From CAWAMR01 sp963783095 (GTDB lineage Bacteria > Planctomycetota > Planctomycetia > Gemmatales > Gemmataceae): a DNA stretch of 64,000 nucleotides. Made by a program: the position numbers and the translations under genes. How positions within the stretch are numbered: the stretch's first letter is position 1; each line of letters opens with the position of its first letter. The stretch spans positions 1-64,000 of the forward strand of contig CAWAMR010000003.1 of the NCBI GenBank assembly GCA_963783095.1. Reading direction: 5' to 3'. The notes below the pieces were generated by a model. The model was not told the DNA's origin. It searched no databases and worked only from the letters and a program-made list of their open reading frames with translations. Shown one piece after another: positions 1 to 10,700 of this stretch.

Positions 1-4
1 CATT

Positions 5-123
5 TAAACCCCGTTCAGAATGAAAACCGGGTTTTTCAAAAAGCGACGTTTGGCACAACCTATTTATTGCACGGAGCTTACGTCCAAGGACTGAAATCCG
101 GTTTTCATTCTGAACGGGGTTTA
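5..123. repeat. 26-bp perfect inverted repeat, MITE/hairpin-like
   Basis: Bases 5-30 and 98-123 are exact reverse complements (26 bp) around a 67-bp spacer; the core of each arm is CCCCGTTCAGAATGAAAACC or its complement. The spacer has no ORF. Perfect arms this long suggest a recent mobile or structural element, either a MITE-like unit or a long hairpin. It sits just upstream of a leader-like motif (146-179) that recurs at 35169-35202, where a long perfect palindrome is again upstream. Confidence 0.85.
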
Positions 124-145
124 GGAAAAACCCGTCGACAGAATT

Positions 146-248
146 GTAACAGAAAATGGCCTCTGGTCAGATGTTGAGGCACCCGGTTTGGATTGTCGTG
201 GCAACTAAACTTGGAATGAACCCGCTCTTGGACAAGAAAGCGGGGTAA
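146..248 (+). other. Relic leader plus 16-codon ORF resembling the start of the 35211 gene
   Basis: Bases 146-179 match 35169-35202 at about 27 of 34 positions, including the shared string AAAATGGCCTCT and a GAGG near the 3' end. In both places a GTG start follows. Here GTG at 198 opens a 16-codon reading frame (VATKLGMNPLLDKKAG) ending with TAA at 246-248. At 35211 the GTG opens the LRR-DUF6745 gene (VAKSNTIPSL...). I infer a shared promoter/leader, with this copy being the remnant of a lost or truncated paralogue. It may equally be a short leader peptide. Confidence 0.4.
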
Positions 249-255
249 ACAGGTG

Positions 256-3065
256 TCATGCAATTCGCGTCAATACCACGTCGTTGCCGGTGCCGCCCTT
301 GTAGCTGATCTTGAAGGTCATGCCGTTGACGACGAGGGTCTGCCCCTCCGGCAAGCCTTTGAAGGTGCCCACAATCGGATCGGAGCCGTCGTTCTGAATG
401 ATGATGAACGTACTGCCGATCAGTGGCGTGAACGTCAGGTTTACGTTTAGGGTGGCATTGGCCAGGTTGACCGCCCCAGTCGTGTTGAGCTGGTCGTAGC
501 CGGAGCCGGGTACGGTTCCATTAAGGGTCACGTTAAAAGTGCTACCCGATGCCAGTGTGACGGCCCCCGTGTTGAGGATTGCCGTGGTGTTCCTACCCGG
601 TGCGAGCGTGGCCCCGGAACCGACCTTCACGGCTCCATCCAGCGTGCCGCTGCCGTCGAGCACGCCCGCAATTACCGTGGTGGTTCCTGTGTAGGTGTTG
701 ACGCCGGACAGGGTCAACGTGCCCGTGCCCGCCTTGGTGAGGCCAAACTCACCACCGCTGATGTCGGCAGAGATAATCAGGTCGGTGCCGCTGGCTACAG
801 TCACGGTACGGGTGGCACCGCCGAGGTTCAGAAAACCGCTGATGGTGGCTGGTGTGCCGGCGGCGTTCGTCGTGATATTGCCGCCCAGGGTCAAGGTGCC
901 CGTTTCCGTCTCGACCGTGCCGCCCGTCAGCACCAGACCGCCGATCGTGTCGCTGTTGTCGTTGAGGTTGAGCGTGCCCGCGACCGTCACCGTTGTCGTG
1001 GCGATCTGGTTGCCGTTCTCGTAGACGCGGTGGCACCGCTGTTGACTGTCAGCGCCCCGGCGATGGCGTTGCCCGTTGTCTTATCCAGCTCCAATGTTCC
1101 AGCGCTGACCGTCGTCGTGCCGGTGTAACTGTTGCCGGTTGACCCCGTGAACTCCAGCGTGCCGCTGCCTGCCTTGGTGATGGCATAGGCTCCGCTGAGA
1201 TGCCCGATATTTGCACGAGGTCGCTTGCTCCGTCGACCGTAAAGGTCTGGCCGGCAGCCAACGCGATATTCAGAGCGATGCTGTCGTCACCGACGACTGC
1301 GCTGGTCGCGTCAATGCCGCCCGAGAGCTTGATGGCGTTTCCAGTAAGCGAATAGCCGCTGTCCTGGAAGACGATGGACGCGAAGGTTGTGTTTGCAGCA
1401 AAATTGTTGACGCTGGCCATCTGCAGACCCGGCACCGAAGATCAATGTGTCACCGGCCACGGGAACAGCCCCGCTCCAGTTCGCGGCATCGTTCCACAAG
1501 TCGTTGGAGCCTCGGCCTGTCCAGACGAGAGTCTTGGCCGGGTCAATGACGATGGTGTAACTCCGACAGGCGAAGACGCCGAGGCTGTCGGTGAGTTTCA
1601 GTGTGAACGAGTAGGTGCCGGCAATCGTCGGGTCGCCTGCGAAGGTGATGGCGTCGCCGCTCAGAGACGCAGTGAGGCCGGTGGGCAGAGCCCCGCCGAT
1701 CACGGTCAAGATGGCAGGGCCGGTTCCCGTACTTGCGGCAATGGTGCCGTTAAAGCCGGCCAGGTTTGCCGTCCACTGCCCGAAAGTGAGGGCACCCAGG
1801 CTGGGAGGCGGGTTGATGACCACTGTGTACCTTTGACTGGTTGTGGCACCATGCCGTCGGCGACGTCCACCGTGAATGAGTAGGTACCGGCACTGGTCGA
1901 GTACCGCAGATAACCCCGGTAGCGGAGTTGAGGGTCAGGCCAGTTGGCAGGGTGTCGGGATCGGCCAGGGAGAATGTCAGCGGGCCTGCTCCTCCCGTAA
2001 CGGCCACGGTTTTGACTGTAACCGGCAAGGTTCTGCGTCCAGTTCGCCAGTCTGGTAGTAGAAATCGAAGGCGGTAATGCAACGGTAACAGCTGTCGTAC
2101 CGGTAACAGTCTCCGTTCCCGTCAGATCCTGGATGATACGGTGATCGAGCCCGCGGCGAGGGGAGCGGTGTACGTATGGCTGGCTTCGACGTCGAAGTGC
2201 GCCCCGCTGGCTGTCTACCGAGGTCTCGACAATCGTGCCGCCACTGGTTGTACCGTCACCCCAATTCGTCACGGAGGCAGCGAAATCGCTGGGGACGGCC
2301 AGGGGATCGGCGTCGGTGAACTGGGCGACCACCACGTTGTTGAGGGCCGTGCCTTCGGTGGCAGTGATTGCTGGAGCATTTCCGGCAGTGACGCGGCCTC
2401 CGTCACGGTCACTGGCCCGATTAAGCGACCAGTTTCGAGCCGCCATAGTTCACGTCTTGAATCGTGATGACGATCGTTGCCGTCATCGGCTTGGTATAAG
2501 TATGCCCGCCTTGGACAAAAAAACTGCCGGGACCGAATTGGCCGATTACCCCAGCTGACTCCGGGCTGCCGTCGCCCCGAGTCGATCGTTGCCTTGAAGT
2601 CACTGGTCGTGGTGGCCTGGGAGCGTCGGTAAAGTGGACGAGCTGGGAGGTGGCGAGCACCGTAAACCCTTCGGGCACGGAGGTAGGGGGTACCCCGGCA
2701 CCGAGCGTCAACGGAGCTTCCAACACCTGGATCGTGCCGAACACAAATGTCGGGGCTCCACGCCGGCTGCGCTGTCGACGATCTCGACAGAGAATAGCGG
2801 TTGATTCGCCCCTGTCGATGGTCCGGCCGTGAAGGTCGAAATGACAGCATATTCCGGGAACATTGCCGATACCGGGCAAAAATTCGGTGCCGACAGCATA
2901 GATTTCTGGAGGCGAATAAGCAGTGGCGGAACCGCCGAGCCAATTGACGTAGCAGACAGGTCCCGACCGGATCGGAGCTGTCGAACGTCGCCACGATTCA
3001 GTGTTGGTGCTTCCTTCAATGACTGTCAGAGGCGGAACCGCCGCGGCGTTGTAGATGCTCGGCAT
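256..3065 (-). pseudogene. Large surface protein with Ig-like and autotransporter-associated beta-strand repeats (frame-broken)
   Basis: Successive minus-strand frames read as one protein of about 930 residues. The ATG at 3063-3065 has a GGAGG nine bases upstream. The N-terminal half has PKD/Ig-like phrases (VATFDSSDPVG, GDGTTSGG). The middle has putative-Ig phrases (ALPTGLTASLSGD, AGTYSFTLKLTDS). The C-terminal 245 residues, intact at 256-990, carry autotransporter-type strands such as AGTGTLTLSGVNTYTGTT and end FKISYKGGTGNDVVLTRIA, a common planctomycete ending. At least six frame changes occur between 990 and 3000. No signal peptide is visible at the start, as in many Gemmata surface proteins. 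The likely role is cell-surface structure or adhesion; the ligand is unknown. Because other core genes here are also frame-broken, sequencing indels are as likely as real decay. Confidence 0.7.
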
Positions 3066-3470
3066 GCAGCGTTCCTCCAGGGTGTTGAGGAGCAGTCGGG
3101 GCTCCTTCTGGAAGCCCTGGACTTTCCATTTCGTGAGACAAGCTTGCTATCCCGTCTCCAAAAGAAGATGCTCATCTTGGGCGCTCCGCGGAGTATAATA
3201 TAAATCGGTTCTGACTCCGGTAATGAGCAACGGACCTTTGGATGCGCCGGTCTGCGCGACTTTTTCTGGATTTTCGAACAGCGGATTGACTGATGTGGGC
3301 TTAAAGTCAAAGGTTCTGGAAAAAACCGAAAAATAGGGGTGTCGCCGCGGGGTTGATTGCTCATTACCCATAGTAGCGGTGCCCCAGTGCCAGTGGTTCT
3401 CATCCTCGATCGCTCGCGGCTAGAATCGTCTTCAACCTCTCCTCGAGTGCAGGGCGGTCCAGGAGACGGC
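3066..3470. other. Divergent intergenic region
   Basis: This 405-bp gap separates the divergent surface-protein gene (-) and ECF sigma gene (+), so it must hold both promoters. I see GGAGG-type ribosome sites at each gene start, but no clear repeat or convincing conserved ORF. The small ORFs here lack any recognisable family features. Confidence 0.5.
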
Positions 3471-4098
3471 AATGAACGACGAACACAGCGTCACGCAATG
3501 GATCAGCGGTCTGAAAGCGGGGGACCAGGAGGCGTCCCGCAAGCTGTGGGAGGAAGGGTACTTTCACAAGCTGGTTCGACTCGTCGAGCGCAACTCCCGT
3601 CGGGTCGCATGGTGCTTTCGATGAAGAAGATGTTGCCACTCAGCGCATTCAAGAGTTTTTGTTTCGGAGTAGCGGAAGAGCGATTCCCCGACTTGAGCGA
3701 TCGAGGCAACCTTGGGGCGTGTCCTGGCGATCATTGCCACGCGCAAGGCTCAGGCATTCGTCGAGACGCAGAACCGGCATAAGCGCGGCGGGGCAAGGTG
3801 GCGCGGCGATCTTGGTCTTCATCGGTCGGGAGCCCACGGGGGAGCTCGCCGGTTTCGATGGCTGGGCGGAAATGAGCCTACACCGGCTTTCCTCGCCGAG
3901 GCCGCCGAATCCTGCGACGCCTCCTCAATGACCTTGGAGATGAAACGCTACGGACCATAGCGGTTCTCAAGATGCAGGGCTACACCATCGACGAGATAGC
4001 CGCTCAAACGGGTTGTACCAAACGGGCGGTACACAGCGCCGATTGGAAATCATCCGCAGAATCTGTGATCAGTACCGAAGCTGGGAGACGAAGCATGA
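3471..4098 (+). pseudogene. ECF sigma factor, planctomycete type (frame-broken)
   Basis: The ATG at 3471 begins MNDEHSVTQWISGLKAGDQE, typical of planctomycete ECF sigma factors that start with a 'TxWIxxLKAGD' helix. The reading then shifts frame several times. Recognisable downstream pieces are the region-2-like LPLSAFKSFCFG (about 3625-3665), IIATRKAQAFVETQNRHKRG (about 3730-3790), and a region-4 HTH, MQGYTIDEIAAQTGCTKRAV (3972-4031), followed by RRLEIIRRI. The last frame probably ends at TGA 4096-4098, overlapping the kinase ATG at 4095 in an ATGA arrangement, which implies translational coupling. Role: an alternative sigma factor, presumably controlled by or with the adjoining kinase. At least three indels make exact residues unreliable. 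Confidence 0.65.
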
Positions 4099-6432
4099 AG
4101 TCGGATACCCCCCTGAAACACACCGATCTCTCCTTGATGCCGATGCCGGATCGACGAGCGTTCCGCTCAGTTCGAAGCGGCCTGCAGCGCCGGTGAATCC
4201 TGAATATTGAAGACTTGCTGGATGGCATCTCCGAGCCTGAACGGTCGGCACTCTTCCGCGAGTTGCTGCTGTCCGAAATCGACCTGCGCGGCAGGGCAAT
4301 GCACTCATGCACGAAGCAGTCTACCAGGGGCGTTTCCCCGTTACGCTGCAATCATCCACGCCGTCTTTGCCGAGTCTGAAAAGGGTGAAAGCGACACCGA
4401 TGACGATCTCGGATTCCTGCAACCGCCGACGAGGTCTGACTCATTGGGCCGCCTCGGACATTATGAGGTGCTTCAAGTGATCGGCAAAGGCGGTTTCGGC
4501 GTCGTGCTGCGAACATTCGACGAAGTCCTGCAGCGCGTCGTGGCCGTCAAAGTGATGTCTCCGAAACTGGCCACGACTTCGCCGCCGCGAAAACGCTTGT
4601 GCGCGAAGCACGAAACGCCGGCGGCGTGCACCACGACAATGTCGTGCAGATCTATGCCGTCGAGGAGAAACCGATCCCATACCTGGTGATGGAGTACATC
4701 CACGGCGAGACTTTGCAGCAGCGCCTCGATCGCGCCGGGCCGCTCGAACTTGCCGAGATACTTCGCATCGGGCAACACACCGCCAACGGTCTGGCGGCCG
4801 CTCACGCCAGGCAACTGATTCACCGCGACGTCAAACCGGCGAATATCTTGCTCGAGTCCGATGTCGAGCAGCGCGTGAAGGTCACGGACTTCGGCCTGGC
4901 CCGTACCGTCGATGACGGCAGCCTGACGCAAAGCGGCACCATCGCGGGGACACCGATGTACATGGCACCCGAACAGGCTTCGGGAGAAGCGATCGATTGC
5001 CGCGCCGATCTGTTCAGCCTCGGCAGCGTTCTGTACGCCATGAGCGTAGGCCATCCGCCGTTCCGTGCCCCCACGACTTTCGCGGTCCTCAAGCGCGTCG
5101 TCGAAGACACGCCGCGCCCGATTCGGGAAATCATCCCCGAACTTCCTCAATGGCTGGGTGACTTGATCGGCAAACTGCATGCGAAAAAGCCGGCCGATCG
5201 CTTCCAATCCGCGAAGGAGGTAGCTGACCTGTTGGGCTATTACCTTGCGGAACTTCAAATTACGGTCACATCCCGCGGGAAAAAAGTTCGAACCGCCAAT
5301 TACAAAGTCGAAGAGTGGATTGCCATCTACCGATATCGTGGATATTCGTCGTGCCTCTACCCGCCGCGGATTGTGGCTCAAATTGTCGGCTGGCGTGCTT
5401 TTGCTGGCTTTTGTTGTGTTGAGTCTGACGGATGCAACCGGGCTAACCGATGTGTCGGCGAGAGCGATTCGTCTTTTCTCCCCGGCAGCTGGGCCGATCG
5501 CCAAACCCAAACAGCAAGACGTAACAGAGTCGGCCGACAAGGTAACTGCTCCCCCGCCGGCAAATGCCCCTTTCGATGCGACGCAAGCGAGAGCTCATCA
5601 GGAATTATGGGCCAATTTCCTCGACACAAAGACGTTCACGACCAATTCCATCGGTATGAAGTTGGCTCTGATCCCACCGGGATCATTTCTCATGGGCTCG
5701 CCGGACAATGAATCCTTCCGGGGTAACATTGAAGGGCCCATTTGCGAGGTGCGTATCACTCGGCCGTATGCCATGGGAGTTTACCCCGTGACGGTAGGGC
5801 AGTTCAAGGATTTTGTGAAAGAACAAGGTTATCGGACGGAAGCCGAGTCAAGCGGCCTGGGGGCGCTGGTATTGCACGGAGAGAAGTGGGAGATGGATGC
5901 GAACGCCAATTGGCGCAACCCCGGTTTTGAGCAGCTGGACAACCATCCTGTTGTCTGTGTCACCTGGAATGACGCCAAGGCGTTTTGTGAGTGGCTGAGC
6001 AAGAAAGAGCAAAAGAAATACACTTTGCCGACAGAAGCCCAATGGGAATATGCATGCCGGGCCGGCACCCAGACAAGATTCTTCTTTGGCGACGACGAAC
6101 AGGAACTCTTTAACTTTGTGTGGTACGAGGCAAACTCCCAACGGAAAACCCATCCGGTCGGCGAAAAGAAGCCCAATGCGTGGGGTCTGAGCGACATGCA
6201 CGGCAACGTGTGGCAATGGGCCGCCGACTGGCATTCCGGTTCTTACTACTCGACTGCTCAAAGAGACAATCCGCCTGGGCCCAATGCCGGCGTTTATCGC
6301 GTCGTGCGAGGCGGCGACTGGATTTGCGGGCCCGAGCAGCTTCGCTCAGCTTACCGCGGCTACCACGACGGTCGGAACTCGAACGGAGGGTTCCGGGTCA
6401 TTTGCGAGCTCACTCCTTCCGGTGCCCCTTGA
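4095..6432 (+). CDS. Membrane Ser/Thr protein kinase with C-terminal FGE-sulfatase (SUMF1-like) domain (frameshifted)
   Basis: One protein of about 780 residues read through frame changes near 4200, 4590 and 5260. The N-terminal region (RIDERSAQFEAACSAGE, IEDLLDGISEPERSALFREL) is the helical prefix common to Gemmata kinases. The kinase spans about 4452-5240: Gly loop GKGGFGVVL, VAVKV lysine, HRDVKPAN catalytic loop, DFGLA, and APE in MAPEQASG. A single membrane helix (LSAGVLLLAFVVLSL) follows at about 5383-5430. The outside part, 5632-6410, is a formylglycine-generating-enzyme-like domain (NSIGMKLALIPPGSFLMGS, LPTEAQWEYACRAG, GVYRVVRGGDW, NGGFRV). In such kinases this domain probably senses or binds rather than catalyses; that is inference. 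Context: directly after, and overlapping, an ECF sigma factor. Confidence 0.85.
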
Positions 6433-6715
6433 CGACAAGCCCTCCCGCGACGGCGGCGCTACCTGGGAGAAACTCGGCTGCGTGCAGAAATGACCGACTT
6501 GGATCGTTGAGCGATTTTCGCAGCTGGCTCGAAAAATAGCTTCCTTCCTGAATGACAATGATTGTTCATTAGCAGAGCGACATTTGATTTTGTTCTTATG
6601 TACACTATAATGGAGAATGGATCAGAAGTGGGTCTGAAGATGGATCTTTAGTAGGTCACGGAGAACGATACGCTGAAAAAGTTTGGGGGAGTGATGGTCG
6701 CGTCATCGGTTACTT

Positions 6716-6775
6716 CCAAAGAACTTGACACGGTGTCAAACGATTGTCGATTTGATGCGCGACGAAGTTCTTTGG
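6716..6775. repeat. Divergent stem-loop repeat copy 0
   Basis: An 11-bp perfect stem (CCAAAGAACTT at 6716-6726 with AAGTTCTTTGG at 6765-6775) encloses a loop containing CGATTGTCGATTTGAT. The loop matches the loop of copies 1-3 (AACGATTATTGATTTGAT), but both stem arms differ in a complementary way. This is the key evidence that the structure matters. Confidence 0.7.
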
Positions 6776-6792
6776 TTAATGCGCTCCCATTG

Positions 6793-6912
6793 CTTCCAAG
6801 TAACTTCGCCTCAATCCAACGGTTATTGATTTGATATTCTGGCGAAGTTACTTTCAGATGAGGGCCCGAAACCGGGCGCGGACGCTACAAATTGCTACAA
6901 GATTTGATTGTG
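6793..6912. repeat. Stem-loop repeat copy 1
   Basis: Begins CTTCCAAGTAACTTCGCC, with the complementary arm GGCGAAGTTACTT after about 40 bases, then CAGATGAGGGCCCG and GCTACAAATTGCTACAA. Nearly identical to copies 2 and 3. Confidence 0.85.
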
Positions 6913-6957
6913 TACAAAAGATCAAAAACTCAAACAAGTGAAGCGGTGAATCCGTTG

Positions 6958-7072
6958 TTTCCAAGAAACTTCGCCTCAATCCAACGATTATTGATTTGAT
7001 ATTCTGGCGAAGTTACTTTCAGATGAGGGCCCGTGATCGGCGCAGACGCTACAAATTGCCACAAGAATTGGC
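6958..7072. repeat. Stem-loop repeat copy 2
   Basis: Second copy, with TTTCCAAGAAACTTCGCC as left arm and GGCGAAGTTACTTTC as right arm, then AGATGAGGGCCCG and CTACAAATTGCCACAAGAA. The centre AACGATTATTGATTTGAT is the same as in copy 1 apart from one base. Confidence 0.85.
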
Positions 7073-7133
7073 TTTTTATCCGCGATTGCGAAGGCAACGA
7101 ACGAATCAGGCTCCCCGCCAGGGCTGGGCCTGT

Positions 7134-7252
7134 GCTTCCAAGTAACTTCGCTTCAATCTAACGATTATAGATTTGATATTCTGGCGAAGTTACTTGCCGA
7201 TGAGGGCCCATAATTGGGTGCAGCCGCTACAAATTGCTACAAAAAATTGGCT
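7134..7252. repeat. Stem-loop repeat copy 3
   Basis: Third copy (CTTCCAAGTAACTTCGCT ... GGCGAAGTTACTTGC ... GATGAGGGCCCATAATTGGG ... CTACAAATTGCTACAAAAAA). The unit spacing is roughly 165-175 bp, so the three copies form an imperfect tandem array. Confidence 0.85.
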
Positions 7253-7305
7253 TGGCGTCGACAATTGCAACTATATACGAGTGAAGTAGTGAAGTACTGA
7301 TCTTA

Positions 7306-7548
7306 TGTTACAAATTGCTACAACAAAATGGATTTGCATCGACTATTGCAAATACAAACGATCGAACAAATTTATGATCTTGAAGTTTCTTTTCCTGAAG
7401 CTTCACCCTCAGAGCGATGTCTTCTCAGTGTTCTCTGTGACTCTGTGGTTAGTTTGGTTTTTTGATCTTTGGTTGCGTCCTGCCCGCGCTGTGTTACAAA
7501 TTGCTACAACAGAATTTGGGCTGCATCGACTGTTGTAAAATCAATTGA
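7306..7548. repeat. Two copies of the repeat's 3' half-unit
   Basis: TGTTACAAATTGCTACAACA occurs at 7306 and again at 7492. Each is followed by a variant of ATTTGCATCGACTATTGCAA (7306-7362 and 7492-7548). The same tail follows copy 3, so these are partial units of the same family. A shorter TGTTACACAATGCTACACG lies near 7567. Between them, 7424-7454 carries the dispersed TTCTCTGTGACTCTGTGGTT sequence. Confidence 0.7.
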
Positions 7549-7754
7549 ATGAATAGTTGATAATGATGTTACACAATGCTACACGTTTGCGCTCCTGAAT
7601 CTTCCAACTTTGTCCCTGGATTTTTCAACCTTTTGCCGTCTGGTACGGAAGTTATTTCTCCAGCGTTCCACAGAAGTTTTCGCAACAGGTTTCACAGTTC
7701 CTCTTTCTATTTATTAGTGGTGACCGCGTTCGGCGTTTATTTTGGAGTCATCTT

Positions 7755-10700
7755 GTGGATCAATTCATTCAAACCGATGTCGAATTGCTCAAGAAGTTGC
7801 TGCTCGGTCAACTTCCGGTTGGGGAAGCGGAGCGGCTGTCGGTCGTATATGCCGATGATAACAGACTGGCTGTGTTGGCCGAAGCGATCGGCAAACCGGA
7901 TGACACATTGCTCACCGATTTGCGAAACCATCAGACGCAGGCCGATCCGAACGCAGAACGTCTGATTGCTCGTCTCAAACAACGGCTTCGGAGCGCAGTC
8001 GTGGAAGCAAGTGCGATTAACGACACCGTCGGACTTGTCGGCGATCCATCGGCTCCAGTTCAAGCGAGTCCGGAATTCCTCGAATACTTCCGCATTCAGA
8101 AGGTACTCGGCGAAGGTGGTATGGGCACGGTCTACCTCGCCGACGATACCAGGCTAGGTCGAAAAGTCGCTCTGAAAACCCTTACGGCGCGAACTGGCCG
8201 CGAATGCCGCGGCCAAGGATCGTTTCTTGCCGAGGCCCGAAGTGCCGCCCAGCTCGAACACGATCACGTCATTCCCATTCACTATGTCGGTGAAGCGGAT
8301 GGAATTCCTTTTCTGGCAATGCCCTACCTCCAGGGAGAACCGCTGGATGTTCGCATTCGACGCGAACAAACGGATGGAATGTTGCTGCCCATTTCCGAGA
8401 CGGTTCGGATAGTGGGTCAAATCGCTTCCGGTCTGGCGGTGGCTCATGCCCGTGGTTTGATTCACCGCGACATCAAGCCCGCGAACATTTGGCTGGAAGC
8501 TCCCAGCGGGCGAGTGAAGATTCTCGATTTCGGGCTGGCCCGAAGTCAATCGGACGAGGCCCACCTCACCGTCAGCGGCACGATCTTGGGCACGCCCGCT
8601 TACATGGCTCCCGAGCAAGCGCGCGGCTTGCCGGTCGACCATCGAGCGGACTTGTTCAGTCTCGGCTGCATCTTGTACGAAATGCTCACCGGAAAGCGAC
8701 CTTTCACGGGGCGCGATACGATGGCGATTTTGTCCAGCCTGGCTCTCGATAATCCGCCACCTCCACACGAGCTGAACCCGCAGTGCCCGGCGGATCTTTC
8801 ACGCCTCACCATGCAAATGTTGGAGAAGCAACTGGACCGCCGTTCTGCTTCGGCCAGGCTCATCGCGGATGCGCTTGCGAAAATCGGAGCTGCCAACTCG
8901 AATTCAACCGGGATTCTCAGTCCAAATCCGTTTGCGGACATCGACGAGCCCGATTACACGGAGCAATTACCGGAGGTGATGCCGAAGGTCGCGTCGGAGA
9001 CAAGCCGCGCAAGCGTCGGCGCGTGCCCATATTTGCGATCGGATTGCTTCTGGCCCTCATTGGTGTCGGCATCGGCTTCGGTGGAACGATCTTCCGGCTC
9101 GTCACCAATCAAGGTGAACTGGTGATCGAGGTGGACGATAAGGATGTCGAAGTGAAGATCGTACAAAATGGCGTGGTGGTACAGGATAAGACCAACAAAC
9201 GCGAGTTTACGCTGGCTGCGGGCAAGGGTGAGATCGAGGTCGTCGACCAAGACGGCCTCAAGTTGACAACGAAGACATTTGAGTTGACGCGTAATGGCAA
9301 GACGAGGGTCCGAGTGACGGTGGAAGAACTGGCAGATGCCCGAAAGCCGAAGCCGAGAATCGAACCGCAACCAATCAAGGGCGGCGATTCCGATCGCAAG
9401 GCGGCGGAGTATGTGCTTTCCATCGGCGGTAAGGTGGGCATCAACGATATGCCACCCGAACTCAAGAACACTGCCGAATTGCCGAAACAGCCTTTCACAC
9501 TCTCAACCATCGTACTTGGTGATAACTCCCAGGTTAGCGATGTGGGGCTGGCATACTTTAAGGACTGCAAAAACCTGACGCTACTCAGCCTGCCCTACAC
9601 AAATGTTGGCGATTCCGGGCTGGCGCACTTCAAGGATTGTAAAAACCTGAGGTACCTCGCACTGGACGGTACGAAAGTGAGCGACGCAGGGCTGGCATCC
9701 TTCAAGGACTGCAAAAACCTGACATACTTCGACCTGAGCGGCACGAATGCGAGCGATGTGGGGCTGGCACACTTCAAGGACTGCAAAAACCTGACGTACC
9801 TCTACCTGAACGGCACGAAAGTGAGCGATGTGGGGCTGGTACACTTCAAGGACTGCAAAAACCTGACGGCACTCGGACTGACCGGCACGGAAGTGGGCGA
9901 CGTAGGTCTGGCTCACCTTGCGGAACTGAAAGCGCTGATCCGCGTCGAACTCACTAAAACGAAGGTCACCGCCGAGGGAGTCAAAACCCTGGCAACGGCG
10001 CTGCCCAAGTGCAAGATCGAATGGGACGGCGGTGTGATCGAGCCGAAGCAATCTTCCGACCCCGATCGCAAGGCCGCCGAGTTTGTGCTTTCCATCGGCG
10101 GAGTGGTGCGCATCAATGATCAGGATCGCAACCTCAAGAACATTGCCGAATTGCCGAAAGAACAATTCACAGTCTCAGTGATCCTACTCGCTGATAACCC
10201 CCACGTGAGCGACGCGGGGCTGGCACACTTTAAGGATTGCAAAAACCTGTCGCGCCTCGACCTGCACAACACGCAAGTGAGCGATGTGGGGCTGGCGCAT
10301 TTCAAGGACTGCAAAAACCTGACTGTACTCGAACTGGGCAACACGAAAGTGAGCGATGCAGGGCTGGCACACTTCAAGGGCTGCAAAAACCTAAAGGGCC
10401 TCGACCTGCGCCGCACGACAGTGAGCAACGCGGGGCTGGCATATTTCAACGACTTCAAAAACCTGACGTTCCTCGACCTGAGCCACACGAAGGTGAGCGA
10501 TGCGGGTCTGGCATACTTCAAGGACTGCAAAAACCTGACATTCCTCGTCCTGGGCGACACGAATGTGAGCGATGCGGGGCAGGCATACTTCAAGGACTGC
10601 AAAAACCTGACGGGCCTCAGTCTGATCAACACGAAGGTGGGCGATGTGGGGCTGGCTCACTTCAAGGACTGCAATAACCTGACAGAACTCTGGCTGAACG

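Larger units (their letters stand above)
6433..7754. other. Gene-free tract with a stem-loop repeat family
   Basis: This 1.3-kb region has no supported gene. It holds three 110-120-bp repeats (from 6793, 6958 and 7134), an older relative at 6716-6775, and two extra copies of the 3' half (7306-7362, 7492-7548). A stretch at 7424-7454 belongs to the dispersed TTCTCTGTGACTC repeat also seen near 59620 and 59900. The plus-strand ORFs at 7305-7538 and 7576-7965 are made of repeat sequence or overlap the next kinase, and are rejected. Confidence 0.8.

Noticed and set aside
3147..3371. 74-codon minus-strand ORF between the surface protein and the ECF gene
   Set aside because: Lies in the divergent promoter region, lacks a ribosome site, and the composition is not protein-like.
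7305..7965. Plus-strand ORFs of 77 and 129 codons before the kinase-LRR gene
   Set aside because: The first is made from repeat half-units. The second overlaps the kinase N-terminus in another frame. Neither has a ribosome site.
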